This document shows, piece by piece, positions 48,884 to 58,976 of a DNA stretch of 64,000 nt; position 1 is the stretch's first letter, and every line of letters starts with the position of its first letter. The translations under genes were made by a program, and so were the position numbers. The stretch is from SAR86 cluster bacterium (GTDB lineage: Bacteria > Pseudomonadota > Gammaproteobacteria > Magnimaribacterales > TMED112). The stretch lies in the NCBI GenBank assembly GCA_003331605.1, contig QOPD01000001.1:83936-147935 (forward strand). Direction: 5' to 3'. Below the pieces are notes generated by a model, which was not told the origin of the DNA, did not search any database, and saw only the letters and a program-made list of their open reading frames with translations.

Positions 48884-49473
48884 GCATAGAAACTATCGAC
48901 AAAGGTCTCATAGACTATCAAGAGAGCCATCAGGAGATGTTAGATCTGATTAAATCCACATTACGTAAGAGTCAAATATGGCACCTAGAACATTTTCCAG
49001 TCTACACCATTGGTATTAGTGAAAAGTTCATAAAAGAGGATGATAATCAAACAATTCCAATTATAAAAACTGATCGTGGCGGCAAAATTACATATCATGG
49101 CCCAGGCCAGCTGGTGTTTTATTTTATGTTGGACTTAAAAAAAATGCCTTTTCGGCCTACTGATTTGACGAAAACTATATTAAATAAAACGTCCCAAGTT
49201 TTTGGTAGTATTGATCTTGATCATGACTTAAATTTCACAGACCCAGGCATATATATTAAAGAACAGAAAGTTGCATCCATTGGCATGAGGATAAAGAATA
49301 ACTTTTCATACCACGGCATTAGCATAAACTATAATACCGACTTAGAAGCTTTTAATAGTATCAACCCCTGTGGTTTAAATATAAAAGCTTGTAATTTGCT
49401 GGAATATATAAATATTAATAAAGAATACTTACATAATAGGCTACTACAAGAATACCGAGAGTTAGATAAATAA
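48880..49473 (+). CDS. lipB: Octanoyl-[ACP]:protein N-octanoyltransferase
   Basis: [26 protein letters not shown] 48880 overlaps the uvrD stop and trims the track ORF. Confidence 0.93.
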   Translation: MSIETIDKGLIDYQESHQEMLDLIKSTLRKSQIWHLEHFPVYTIGISEKFIKEDDNQTIPIIKTDRGGKITYHGPGQLVFYFMLDLKKMPFRPTDLTKTILNKTSQVFGSIDLDHDLNFTDPGIYIKEQKVASIGMRIKNNFSYHGISINYNTDLEAFNSINPCGLNIKACNLLEYININKEYLHNRLLQEYRELDK

Positions 49474-50441
49474 TGAAAAATATTATCCCAACTGTAAAAA
49501 TTGTTAATCATGCTGGAGTCTCATCAGTCAAAGATGGTATGAAAGGAAATTTATATTCACAGGTCGAGAGAGAACAAAAACCTAAGTGGATACGTATCAC
49601 TGCAAATCATGCAAATAAAAATTTTGAATTAATAAAATCTAAAGTTAACAATCTGCAATTGAGTACTGTCTGCGAAGAAGCTAAATGCCCCAACCTTTCG
49701 GAATGCTGGTCGAGAGGAACAGCAACATTTATGGTTATGGGTGACACTTGTACAAGAGCATGCCAATTTTGTTCGGTTAATACAGGCAATCCCAAAGGAT
49801 GGCTTGATGCAGATGAGCCAAGAAAGATAGCAGAAACCGTCGAGCTTATGGACATTAAGTATGTTGTACTTACCTGTGTAACTAGAGATGATTTGGCCGA
49901 TGGTGGAGCAGCACACTTTGCAGAAACAGTAGCAGAAATTAAAAACAAGAACCAGATTATCGAGGTTGAGGTACTTACTTCAGACTTCAATGGCAATGAT
50001 GAAGCCATTGCGACTATAGTGAGTTCACCTATAAAGGTCTTTGCACAAAATATAGAAACAGTTGAAAGGCTGACCCATCCTATTAGGGATCCGCGTGCAG
50101 GCTATAAGAAGACACTAACAGTTTTACAAAGAGCCAAGGAACTCAATCCAAATATCCTAACAAAATCAAGCATCATTCTTGGTATGGGGGAAACAGACAA
50201 AGAAATCTATCAGACATTTAGCGATCTTAGAGCTCATAACGTTGATATTGTTACCCTTGGTCAATACTTAAGACCAACCCTAAATCATCATCCTATTGAT
50301 AGGTGGGTCACGCCAGAAGAGTTTGAAGAATACCGAATACAAGGACTAAAATATGGGTTTCTTGAAGTTGTATCTGGTCCTATGGTAAGGTCTAGCTATA
50401 GAGCTGAAAGAGCACTGGATTTTAATAACGCAGGATTATAA
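49473..50441 (+). CDS. lipA: Lipoyl synthase
   Basis: [13 protein letters not shown] and [10 protein letters not shown] radical-SAM clusters. Confidence 0.97.
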   Translation: MKNIIPTVKIVNHAGVSSVKDGMKGNLYSQVEREQKPKWIRITANHANKNFELIKSKVNNLQLSTVCEEAKCPNLSECWSRGTATFMVMGDTCTRACQFCSVNTGNPKGWLDADEPRKIAETVELMDIKYVVLTCVTRDDLADGGAAHFAETVAEIKNKNQIIEVEVLTSDFNGNDEAIATIVSSPIKVFAQNIETVERLTHPIRDPRAGYKKTLTVLQRAKELNPNILTKSSIILGMGETDKEIYQTFSDLRAHNVDIVTLGQYLRPTLNHHPIDRWVTPEEFEEYRIQGLKYGFLEVVSGPMVRSSYRAERALDFNNAGL

Positions 50442-50444
50442 AAA

Positions 50445-51188
50445 ATGATTTTAATTTCACCAGCCAAAAGACTTATCGATAGAGAAAATACCAGCAGCCT
50501 AAAGAGCAGCGAACCAATTTTTCAGTCTGAGGCAAATAAGCTGGCTGAGCAAATGGCAAAATTAAGCAGCAAAGAGCTACAGTCTTTAATGGGAGTAAGC
50601 GAAGACATTGCCAAACTTAATCAACATAGATACAACAACTGGAACAATACTAACAATCTTGAGAATAGAGCCATTTTCCAGTTTGAGGGTGATGTTTACA
50701 AAAACTTAGATGCATCTAGTTTAAGCAACGAAGAACAAGATTATCTAAACAAAAATTTAAGAATTTTATCGGGTATTTATGGGTTATTGAAACCTTCAGA
50801 TTCAATGAACCCTTACAGACTTGAAATGGGCACAAAGCATGATTTCCTAGGAAACAAAAGTTTGTATGAGTTTTGGGGCAGCAAGATAGCCGATGCTATT
50901 AATAGAGAGCTTGGCGAAAATTATTTGTTTAATTTGGCTTCAGAGGAATATTATGCAGCAGTAAAAAAACACCTTAATTCAAATAGGGTGGTAAATTTTA
51001 AATTTGCTTCGCTTAAGGATGGAAAGTTAAAGGTGGTTGGTATTATTGCCAAAAGGGCCAGAGGTGAGATGGCAAGGTTTCTTATTAAAAACAAAGTCAG
51101 CTCTATTGATCCAATCAAAAAATTTTCTTCGCTAGGGTTTAGTTTCCAAGAATTTAAAGATAACGAATTTGTTTTTGTTCAGAAATAG
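50445..51188 (+). CDS. yaaA: YaaA family peroxide stress protein
   Basis: MILISPAKRL, FEGDVYKNLDA, LRILSGIYGLLKPSDSMNPYRLEMGTK motifs. Confidence 0.93.
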   Translation: MILISPAKRLIDRENTSSLKSSEPIFQSEANKLAEQMAKLSSKELQSLMGVSEDIAKLNQHRYNNWNNTNNLENRAIFQFEGDVYKNLDASSLSNEEQDYLNKNLRILSGIYGLLKPSDSMNPYRLEMGTKHDFLGNKSLYEFWGSKIADAINRELGENYLFNLASEEYYAAVKKHLNSNRVVNFKFASLKDGKLKVVGIIAKRARGEMARFLIKNKVSSIDPIKKFSSLGFSFQEFKDNEFVFVQK

Positions 51189-51191
51189 TGC

Positions 51192-51344
51192 TTAAGAATT
51201 TTCTCGACCTATAAGTTCATCAACTATCTCTAAAAGCTCATCAACCATTTCAAATGTCTCGTGAAATGACAGTACAACTTCTCGATCCTTGCTAAGCAGA
51301 ACCAAGCCTTTTCGAAGTTCTTGTAGTTTATCTATATTGCTCAT
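51192..51344 (-). CDS. Small acidic ORF (50 aa)
   Basis: Not in the track: MSNIDKLQELRKGLVLLSKDREVVLSFHETFEMVDELLEIVDELIGRENS; fills the yaaA-rpoH gap on the minus strand. Confidence 0.45.
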   Translation of the reverse strand: MSNIDKLQELRKGLVLLSKDREVVLSFHETFEMVDELLEIVDELIGRENS

Positions 51345-51434
51345 CGTAAGCGTGTATTCTAATGAACTTTTCTGTCAAAGTAACGTCAAATTTATTTGAA
51401 AAATGGCATTTTTTAGTGCTAATATATCTATCCG

Positions 51435-51463
51435 TTGCTAAAAAGATAAATAATCTTTATAGT
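51435..51463 (+). promoter_or_regulatory. Candidate sigma70-type promoter of rpoH
   Basis: TTGCTA (51435-51440), 17-bp spacer, TATAGT (51458-51463). Confidence 0.45.
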
Positions 51464-51481
51464 AGCATATAAGAATTAGTT

Positions 51482-52330
51482 ATGAGTTACGCATTAGCTT
51501 TAGCAAACCCAGGGTCAGACATAGATAAATATTTGGCCCAGGTTTATACAATACCTGTTCTAACTAGAGAAGAGGAGCTCGAGCTCACCCAAGAATTCTT
51601 CAAGACAGAAGACGTAAAACTTGCACACAAACTAGTTATTTCTCATCTAAGGTTCGTTGTGCATATTGCAAAATCCTATGCTGGTTATGGTTTGCCACTG
51701 GCAGATATTATTCAAGAAGGCAATGTTGGTCTCTTGAAAGCAGTCAAGAAATTTGATCCAGAGAAAGGAGTTAGGCTCGTTTCATTTGCCGTTCACTGGA
51801 TTAGAGCAGAGATACACGAGTTTATTCTTAAAAATTGGAGAATAGTAAAAATTGCAACAACAAAAGCCCAAAGAAAATTATTTTTTAATCTTAGAAGCAA
51901 AAAACAATCCACTGGCTGGCTCACTGACGTCGAAGCTAAAAAAATCGCTAAAGATTTGGATGTTTCTGTTAAAGAAGTTATGCATATGGAAAATAGACTT
52001 AATTCAACAGATTCTGCATTCGATCTTGGTGCTGACGATGAAGACGATGAAAGAGCTTTCTCTCCAAGCCAATACCTAGAAGATCACTCATTTAGCCCAG
52101 AGCTCATTGTTGAGCAAGAAAACTATGAGCAAATTAATCATGGTGCGCTTTTAAAGGGAGTTGCTAATTTAGATAGAAGATCACAAGAAATTATCAGATC
52201 AAGATGGCTGGATGATGAAAAGCTAACTCTTAATGAGTTAGCAGATAAGTTTGATATATCCGCAGAAAGAATTAGACAAATTGAGGCAACAGCATTTAAA
52301 AAGCTTAAAAACAATCTTGTTAATGTCTAA
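51482..52330 (+). CDS. rpoH: RNA polymerase sigma-32 (heat shock) factor
   Basis: LRFVVHIAKSYAGYGLPLADIIQEGNVGLLKAVKKFDPEKGVRLVSFAVHWIRAEIHEF, RpoH-box QRKLFFNLRS. Confidence 0.95.
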   Translation: MSYALALANPGSDIDKYLAQVYTIPVLTREEELELTQEFFKTEDVKLAHKLVISHLRFVVHIAKSYAGYGLPLADIIQEGNVGLLKAVKKFDPEKGVRLVSFAVHWIRAEIHEFILKNWRIVKIATTKAQRKLFFNLRSKKQSTGWLTDVEAKKIAKDLDVSVKEVMHMENRLNSTDSAFDLGADDEDDERAFSPSQYLEDHSFSPELIVEQENYEQINHGALLKGVANLDRRSQEIIRSRWLDDEKLTLNELADKFDISAERIRQIEATAFKKLKNNLVNV

Positions 52331-52391
52331 AAATCTAATTCATTTATAATCACACTTCTCCCTCGATTAATTTCCATAATAAAATCTTAGG

Positions 52392-53009
52392 ATGATTAGA
52401 ACTTATAGCTCACGCGCTGGAAGGTTATCGGATACAAATAAAGGGTATCTAGAACTTGCATCTAAGTGCTTGGTTGAGCTTGGCTATGTTCCTAAATCTT
52501 CTAAACCTTGTGCACTTGATATTGGTTTTGGTGATGCACAATCGTTTTCAGAGGATGTGATTGCCAACCAAGATATAATTTTTATTGGGGTTGAACCCTA
52601 TAAAAAAGGCTTTGCTCGTGCAGTTGAATTCTATGAAAAGCATTTGCCAAAAAACTTATACCTTTATAATGGTTGTGCCATTGAGTATCTGAAGGCCGCA
52701 AAACAAAAATTTAACTTTATAAGGATCCATTTTCCAGACCCTTGGCCGAAGAAAAAGCACGCAAAAAGAAGATTGATATCAAAAGAGTTCTTAGCTCTTT
52801 TACATAAAAAGATTGTGAAGCAAGGCCAAATTCAAATAGTAACCGACTCTGCTATTTATCAAGACCATATCGAGGAAGCTATTAAGGCACAAAATAGGTT
52901 GGTTTTGGTTGATGCCAGTGTTCCCATTTCATTCAAAGTATCAACTTTTCACAACAAAGGGCTGAAGAAAGGACATACAATCAAAGAATACAATCTAGCA
53001 CTAAACTGA
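52392..53009 (+). CDS. trmB: tRNA (guanine-N7-)-methyltransferase
   Basis: LDIGFGDAQSF, HFPDPWPKKKHAKRRL motifs. Confidence 0.95.
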   Translation: MIRTYSSRAGRLSDTNKGYLELASKCLVELGYVPKSSKPCALDIGFGDAQSFSEDVIANQDIIFIGVEPYKKGFARAVEFYEKHLPKNLYLYNGCAIEYLKAAKQKFNFIRIHFPDPWPKKKHAKRRLISKEFLALLHKKIVKQGQIQIVTDSAIYQDHIEEAIKAQNRLVLVDASVPISFKVSTFHNKGLKKGHTIKEYNLALN

Positions 53010-53010
53010 T

Positions 53011-55011
53011 ATGCATAAATTACTTTTTACACTTTTGGCCACAGGTTGTTTCCTATCTGCTAACCACAACTATGAAGTATCAATAAAAAGAGATATTTGG
53101 GGGGTGCCACATATTTATGGTGAGACTAATAAAGATGTTGCATTCGGCCTTGCGTATGCTCAGGCCGAAGATAATTTAGAAAATATGTTGTTCCATATTT
53201 ACCTAGGCAGGGGTGAGTTAGCAAAAAAATATGGCAGGAACTTAGCTATATCAGATTTTATTGTGAAAGCTTACGATCTGCCACTGAGGGCTAAAGAAAC
53301 TTTGAATCAAATATCTCCAGAAACGCTTTCAGTTTTAGAAGGATTCTCTGCCGGTATAAACTACTGGGCAGAAAGCAATAACTACAAGAATAAATTACTA
53401 CCAATTAAACCAGAAGACATTATCGCGGGATTCGCAATGCAGTCAGTATTTATGTACGGATTAGATGAAACCATTGACGAATTTTTCAGTGCTGATTTAC
53501 CTCAATCGGAGTCAAGAGGATCAAACGCTTATGCAATAGACAATACTAAGTCATTGGATGGATCAACTATGATTATGATTAACTCTCATCAGCCACTCGA
53601 AGGTCCTGTCACTTGGTATGAAGCACGACTAAAAAGCAATGAAGGTTGGGACATAATGGGAGGAATTTTTCCCGGCTCTCCATTTATGTTCATTGGTTTC
53701 ACACCCAATATAGCTTGGGGTGCAACTGTTAATAAGCCTGACTTGGTCGACTTCTTTAAGCTAGAGGTAAACGACGATGCTACCAAATATAGATTGAATG
53801 GAGAGTGGAAAGGCTTTCAATTAAAAGAGCTTAAAATAGAAACCAAAATTTTGAATCTATTTTCATTCCCAATTAAACGAGAAGCAAAATTTACAGAACA
53901 TGGTTTGGTTTTAGAGAGGAGCGATGGTTTTTATGCTGTGAAATTTGTTGGCTTTGAGAACCTGAAACAAACACAACAGTGGCTTCAAATGAATTTGGCA
54001 ACTAATTTGGATGAATGGCTTAAGAGCTTTGAAACTCAAGCAATACCTTCTATAAATTTCGTGTATGCAGACAATCAAAACAATATTGGCTATGTTCACA
54101 ACAATGTGACCCCTAAGAGGTTCAAGGGAATCAATTGGCAGGATCCAGTTGATGGCACAAATTTACAATATATATGGAATTCATACCTACAAACAAATTC
54201 TTCCCCAAAAATTATCAACCCATCGGGTGGGTATGTATATTCTGCAAACCAGTCCCCTTTTTTTACAGCTTCCAAAAAAGACAATTTAGCAAAATCCGCT
54301 TTTGATGCTGAAATTGGCTTTCAAGAAAATCTGACCAATAGGTCAGTTGTGCTTGGCAGTTTGCTTGCAAACGATCAATTTATCACAGAAGAGGATTTTA
54401 TTGGCTTTAAATTTAATAATGAATATTCAAAAGAATTTAAGCTATACAATTACATAGAGCTAATTAAAGAATCATCAAATCAAAACTTAGAGTTCCAAAA
54501 ATCAAAAAAATTACTATTGTCATGGGATCTAAAAACGAATATTGAAAATGCTGCTGCACCACTTGGTGTTTGTTACCTTAGAGATTCTTGGGACAATAAC
54601 AAAGACTTTGATTTACAAAAAGCAGATGAGATTTTGTTGTCGTGCGCAGAAAAATTTATGAAAAAGAATTTACAGTGGGGCGATGTCAATAAGCTGGTTA
54701 GAGGCAATAAAGAATTAGCAATAAGTGGGGGTCCCGATATTTTGCGTGCTATCTATGGCATCCCTTATAAATCAAACAAATTAAAAGCAGTAGCTGGCGA
54801 TGGTTTGGTTATATTTGTTAAGTGGGATAAGCACGGTAAACAAACAACTAAAAGCATACATCAATATGGCAACAGCGAAGATGAAAAATCTCCTCATTAC
54901 GACGATCAAATGGAGTTATTTACACAAGAAAGGTTTAAAGAAACATTTTTTTTAACTTCTGAGTTAAGCAATAATTTGGCTGCAGAGTTAAATATTAATG
55001 TAGTTAGATGA
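53011..55011 (+). CDS. Penicillin acylase family (Ntn-hydrolase) protein
   Basis: Signal peptide, RDIWGVPHIYGETNKDVAFGLAYAQAEDN, nucleophile context RGSNAYAIDNTKSLDGSTMIMINSHQP. Confidence 0.9.
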   Translation: MHKLLFTLLATGCFLSANHNYEVSIKRDIWGVPHIYGETNKDVAFGLAYAQAEDNLENMLFHIYLGRGELAKKYGRNLAISDFIVKAYDLPLRAKETLNQISPETLSVLEGFSAGINYWAESNNYKNKLLPIKPEDIIAGFAMQSVFMYGLDETIDEFFSADLPQSESRGSNAYAIDNTKSLDGSTMIMINSHQPLEGPVTWYEARLKSNEGWDIMGGIFPGSPFMFIGFTPNIAWGATVNKPDLVDFFKLEVNDDATKYRLNGEWKGFQLKELKIETKILNLFSFPIKREAKFTEHGLVLERSDGFYAVKFVGFENLKQTQQWLQMNLATNLDEWLKSFETQAIPSINFVYADNQNNIGYVHNNVTPKRFKGINWQDPVDGTNLQYIWNSYLQTNSSPKIINPSGGYVYSANQSPFFTASKKDNLAKSAFDAEIGFQENLTNRSVVLGSLLANDQFITEEDFIGFKFNNEYSKEFKLYNYIELIKESSNQNLEFQKSKKLLLSWDLKTNIENAAAPLGVCYLRDSWDNNKDFDLQKADEILLSCAEKFMKKNLQWGDVNKLVRGNKELAISGGPDILRAIYGIPYKSNKLKAVAGDGLVIFVKWDKHGKQTTKSIHQYGNSEDEKSPHYDDQMELFTQERFKETFFLTSELSNNLAAELNINVVR

Positions 55012-55536
55012 AATTCTTGGAATTATTTCCAACAGAAGTATGCTCAGCGCTCTTTCTGAAAGCTGTAATATAAAGAAAGCTATCAAAGGACTTAAATCAA
55101 AACCGGCTGTTGGAGGAATAATATTCCTGAATACGGAAACTATTGCTTCATATAATTGTTGTAGCAAAGCAGTGAACGAGTTGCTTACATACATCCCAAA
55201 CATATAAACCCAACTTAAAATTACACCGCCAATAATTAAAAATTTCATGATTCCGATCAGAGTCATGCAGACTTTAAAAACAGCAAGGTTTAGTGTGCCC
55301 AAAATACCAAGATCGGGAATCATATAGAATGAAAAGGCCCAGTACAACAAGATCGCTGCAAGCAGAAGCCCTACATTAAGGTTTTTAAAGTACATTCTGT
55401 CAAACAAAAGCAAAACAGGAAGCAAAATCATCTTGATTGCCCTAGCGACTTTGTTGTACCTATCTGATTTGGTTAAATCAACAATGAAAAGAAACAATAT
55501 TAAGTAAATAAATATGTTGACAACTTGCCCTATCAT
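54988..55536 (-). CDS. YggT family membrane protein
   Basis: Two YggT-like hydrophobic repeats; next to yggS. Confidence 0.85.
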   Translation of the reverse strand: MIGQVVNIFIYLILFLFIVDLTKSDRYNKVARAIKMILLPVLLLFDRMYFKNLNVGLLLAAILLYWAFSFYMIPDLGILGTLNLAVFKVCMTLIGIMKFLIIGGVILSWVYMFGMYVSNSFTALLQQLYEAIVSVFRNIIPPTAGFDLSPLIAFFILQLSERALSILLLEIIPRISSNYINI

Positions 55537-56171
55537 TTTCTTTTACCAAAAATTACTGTCCCAAGCCTAATCATATTAGAGCCACTTTCGATTGCTAAAT
55601 TATAATCCGATGACATCCCAATCGACAAAGTAGAGATATTCTCATCTTTACTTTTAAGTTCATTATAAAGCTGAGCTATTTCTTTAAATTGGTTTTGTGT
55701 TCTTTTCTCTTCGGTTGAATTTTCAGCAATGCCCATTAAACCAATTATTTTAAGCGAATTTGAATTTTTATATCTTTCATGGTTTTCAATTATTTCAGCC
55801 CTACTGAATCCAGACTTTGTATCCTCATTGCCTAGCTTGTATTGCAGTAAAACATTTATAGCTTTTTTCTCATTTAAATTATTAAGCTTATCCAAAACTT
55901 TTTTTCTTGATACTGACTGAATAAGATAGCTTGATGACGAAATCTTTTTTAATTTATTGGTTTGCATGTTCCCTAAAAAATGCCAATTAATATCCTTGGG
56001 AAGATTCTCTTTTTTATGTGTTAGCTCTTGTTCAAAATTTTCACCAAAATGTCTTTGGCCGTCATTATAAAGTTTTAGAATCTTATCAATGGACTGCCCT
56101 TTGGAGACAGCTATCAGTGTTACACTATTGGGTAATTGTGAAACAATCTTGTGATAGGTATCAAGATCCAT
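55533..56171 (-). CDS. YggS family PLP-binding protein
   Basis: LIAVSKGQ, HFGENFEQEL, HFLGNMQTNK, LSIGMSSDYNLAIESGSNMIRLGTVIFG motifs. Confidence 0.93.
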   Translation of the reverse strand: MDLDTYHKIVSQLPNSVTLIAVSKGQSIDKILKLYNDGQRHFGENFEQELTHKKENLPKDINWHFLGNMQTNKLKKISSSSYLIQSVSRKKVLDKLNNLNEKKAINVLLQYKLGNEDTKSGFSRAEIIENHERYKNSNSLKIIGLMGIAENSTEEKRTQNQFKEIAQLYNELKSKDENISTLSIGMSSDYNLAIESGSNMIRLGTVIFGKRK

Positions 56172-56652
56172 TTTCTATTTTTGTGCATACTGGAATTTCA
56201 ATTGAATCCATATTCAATTGCCTAAATATTTCTCTAGCATTGTTGGTTTGTGATCGGTTTTCAAAAGGCCCAACAATTACTTTGAAGTTGTATCCATTGC
56301 TGCTATTTACGTTCTCTATTGCAGCTTCATAGCCCAGACTGCTAAGTTGGTCGACCTGACTCTGTGCAGCTTTTTCAGTCCTAAAACTACCAGATTGAGC
56401 GTAGTATTCGCACTGTTCAATGGCTTTTAGCTCAAGGCTATCTAAATCTTCAAAATTGTTAGTTTCTAGAATGGTTTGAAATTCATATTCTATTTCTTCG
56501 CTTTCAAATAAGGATAGATCTAAAAAATCAGGCTTATCCTGAAGCAAAATATTAGCTCCAATCGTAACTATGAATGAGGTTAGGACAGTTACTAAAACAG
56601 TTGGTACAGCTTTTAAAGGAAATTTTTTATTCTTATAGGAGAAACCAGCCAT
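56161..56652 (-). CDS. SPOR-domain cell-division-type protein
   Basis: N-terminal TM and C-terminal SPOR repeat (YYAQSGSFRTEKAAQSQVDQLSSLGYEA...VIVGPFENRSQT). Confidence 0.85.
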   Translation of the reverse strand: MAGFSYKNKKFPLKAVPTVLVTVLTSFIVTIGANILLQDKPDFLDLSLFESEEIEYEFQTILETNNFEDLDSLELKAIEQCEYYAQSGSFRTEKAAQSQVDQLSSLGYEAAIENVNSSNGYNFKVIVGPFENRSQTNNAREIFRQLNMDSIEIPVCTKIENGS

Positions 56653-56653
56653 A

Positions 56654-58366
56654 TTACATTTCTTTTAACGGCTTTACTCCTAGGATCAATAGGCCACGAC
56701 TTATAACGATTTGGGTAGCTTTTGTAAGAGCAAGGCGGGATTCTTGAATGTTGTTGTCATCAGACAACACTGAAAAATTCTCATAAAAAGAATGATATAG
56801 GCTTGATACCTCCTTTAGGTAATGTACCAGTGAATGTGGTGATCTTTCTTTGGTGTACTCTTTAAGCAGGCTCGGGAAATTTATTAAGTTGTTTATTAAG
56901 TTAAAGTTGTTATTAATGTCCTCATCAAGAATTTTTGGGGTTTTGCCAAGTTTGGCTTTTGAAAGAATAGAAGCACACCTTACATGCGCATATTGAGTGT
57001 AAAAGTATGAATTATTTTTGTTTGCTTCTTTAGCCTTATTAATATCGAAATCCATGGTATGGTCAGATTTTTTTTCTAGAAAGAAAAACTTTATTGCATC
57101 CGAGCCCAATTCTTCATACAAGTCCTTAAGTGAGTAAAATTCACCTTTTCGAGTAGACATTTGTTTTTGTTTACCATCTTCATATAGGTTAACCAATTGA
57201 TAAAGTATGACTTCCAGCTCTTGCAAATCGCTTTTTAGGGCATTAAAAGCACTAGATAACCTAGAAACATAACCATGATGATCAGCACCAAAAATATTTA
57301 CACATAAGTCATACCCTCTTTTGATTTTATTATTGTGGTATGCAATATCGGTCATAAAGTAGGTTGGTTCGCCGTTGTCTCTAACTAAAACGCGATCCTT
57401 GTCATCGCCAAAGTTGGTCGACCTAAACCAAGTTGCTCCATCTTTTTTGAAAGTTAATTTTTTATCTGTCACAGCCGATAAACCATTGCTAAGGTGTGAT
57501 CCCTTCTCATCTATTTTTCCGACGCTGCTTTCAAAGAACCACTCATCATGAATGACATTAAAATTTTTTAAATCTGACTTTATTAACTGAATTATTTCAT
57601 CTACAGAAAATTTTCTGGCTTTCTCCCAGTGTTCAGGGAAATTATTTGATAGCAGCCCTATTACTTTATCCAGTCTTTGATCTTTATCTAACTGGTTTAA
57701 TTCAATATCAAGATCAATGACAATGCTGCTGACTGTTTCTTTAAAGGACTGAGAAAGAGATTTTACATATTCTCCCTCATACGTGCCCTCGCTCTCAAAT
57801 TTTGAACAAAATGCATTCAACAAAACACTAGCAGATAAAATGCTAATTTGTCTGCCAGCATCATTAACGTAATACTCTTTGGTAACATCATAGCCTGAGT
57901 TTTTAAATAAATTGGCTAGAGCATTACCTAGAATAGCTCCTCTACCATGACCAACATGCAAAGGGCCTGTTGGGTTAGAGGAAACAAACTCAACTAAAAC
58001 CTTTTTGCTATTGCTTGTTTTGGCACCGTAAGTCTCGGGATTAGCAATAATTTTATTTAAAAGGATGGCCTTTGTATCAGCTGTAAGAAAAACATTTAAG
58101 AAGCCAGGGCCTAAAACTTCTACTTTGGTAATGAGCTCATTTTGAAGGCTAGTTTTTATGGACTCAGCAATTTCTCTGGGATTTGTTTTCAGCTGTTTTG
58201 AAAGCTTGAGCGCAAAGCTTGAAGAAAAATCGCCATGCTCTGGGTTCGTGCCTACTTCAAAACATATGGCATCTAAGGAACCTTTATCTAAATTCTGATA
58301 CGCCTCCTGATAATTTTCTGATAGAGCTGCATGCAAATCAGAATCTAACCGTTTTACTATATTCAC
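56654..58366 (-). CDS. argS: Arginyl-tRNA synthetase
   Basis: FVSSNPTGPLHVGHGRGAILGNALANL, MSTRKGEF. Confidence 0.97.
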   Translation of the reverse strand: MNIVKRLDSDLHAALSENYQEAYQNLDKGSLDAICFEVGTNPEHGDFSSSFALKLSKQLKTNPREIAESIKTSLQNELITKVEVLGPGFLNVFLTADTKAILLNKIIANPETYGAKTSNSKKVLVEFVSSNPTGPLHVGHGRGAILGNALANLFKNSGYDVTKEYYVNDAGRQISILSASVLLNAFCSKFESEGTYEGEYVKSLSQSFKETVSSIVIDLDIELNQLDKDQRLDKVIGLLSNNFPEHWEKARKFSVDEIIQLIKSDLKNFNVIHDEWFFESSVGKIDEKGSHLSNGLSAVTDKKLTFKKDGATWFRSTNFGDDKDRVLVRDNGEPTYFMTDIAYHNNKIKRGYDLCVNIFGADHHGYVSRLSSAFNALKSDLQELEVILYQLVNLYEDGKQKQMSTRKGEFYSLKDLYEELGSDAIKFFFLEKKSDHTMDFDINKAKEANKNNSYFYTQYAHVRCASILSKAKLGKTPKILDEDINNNFNLINNLINFPSLLKEYTKERSPHSLVHYLKEVSSLYHSFYENFSVLSDDNNIQESRLALTKATQIVISRGLLILGVKPLKEM

Positions 58367-58929
58367 TTATTCACTCGTCCGGCATAGGAGCTGTGTCTAG
58401 TATCTATTTTGATGACGTCTCCTTCATTGATAAATAGTGGAACCTGTATTTCTTTTCCAGTAGATATTGACGCCGGCTTAAGTGTATTTGATACGGTATC
58501 ACCTTTTAAACCAGGTTCAGTGTTAACAACTTCTTTCTCAACAAATGTTGGTGCTTCCAGTCGTAAAACTTCTCCATTCCAGAACAACATTTTGCATATC
58601 TCTTCCCCCTCAAGCCAATACTTGGTCTCTCCAACTATCGAAGCATCTATCTCAATTTGTTCAAAACTTTCTTGATCCATAAAAATGAAGTTGGCTCCTT
58701 CTGAGTAGAGATACTGATATTCTCTTTCCAATATATCTGCAGCTTCAACAGTTTCCCCAGACTTAAAAGTTCTTTCCCAGACTTTTTCAGTTCTAAGGTT
58801 GTAGAGCTTGGTTCGCATCACAGCCTGACCTTTTCCAGGTTTGTGAAATTCATAAGAATTTATAGAGCATGGTTCGCCGTCAATTAAAATCTTTAAGCCT
58901 TGCTTGAATTGATTTGTTGAGTACTTCAT
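58363..58929 (-). CDS. efp: Translation elongation factor P
   Basis: EFHKPGKGQA loop (conserved Lys), C-terminal VPLFINEGDVIKIDTRHSSYAGRV. Confidence 0.96.
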   Translation of the reverse strand: MKYSTNQFKQGLKILIDGEPCSINSYEFHKPGKGQAVMRTKLYNLRTEKVWERTFKSGETVEAADILEREYQYLYSEGANFIFMDQESFEQIEIDASIVGETKYWLEGEEICKMLFWNGEVLRLEAPTFVEKEVVNTEPGLKGDTVSNTLKPASISTGKEIQVPLFINEGDVIKIDTRHSSYAGRVNK

Positions 58930-58976
58930 ATTTTATTCATCTATACTTATTGTTATTATCATTTCAAGGCACAGTA

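Noticed and set aside
49607-50008. 133-aa and overlapping 95-aa ORFs antisense to lipA
   Set aside because: Two mutually overlapping frames opposite a conserved radical-SAM gene; no independent support.
58363-58929. EF-P loop as unusual
   Set aside because: The HKPGKGQA loop retains the standard Lys-type modification site; ordinary.
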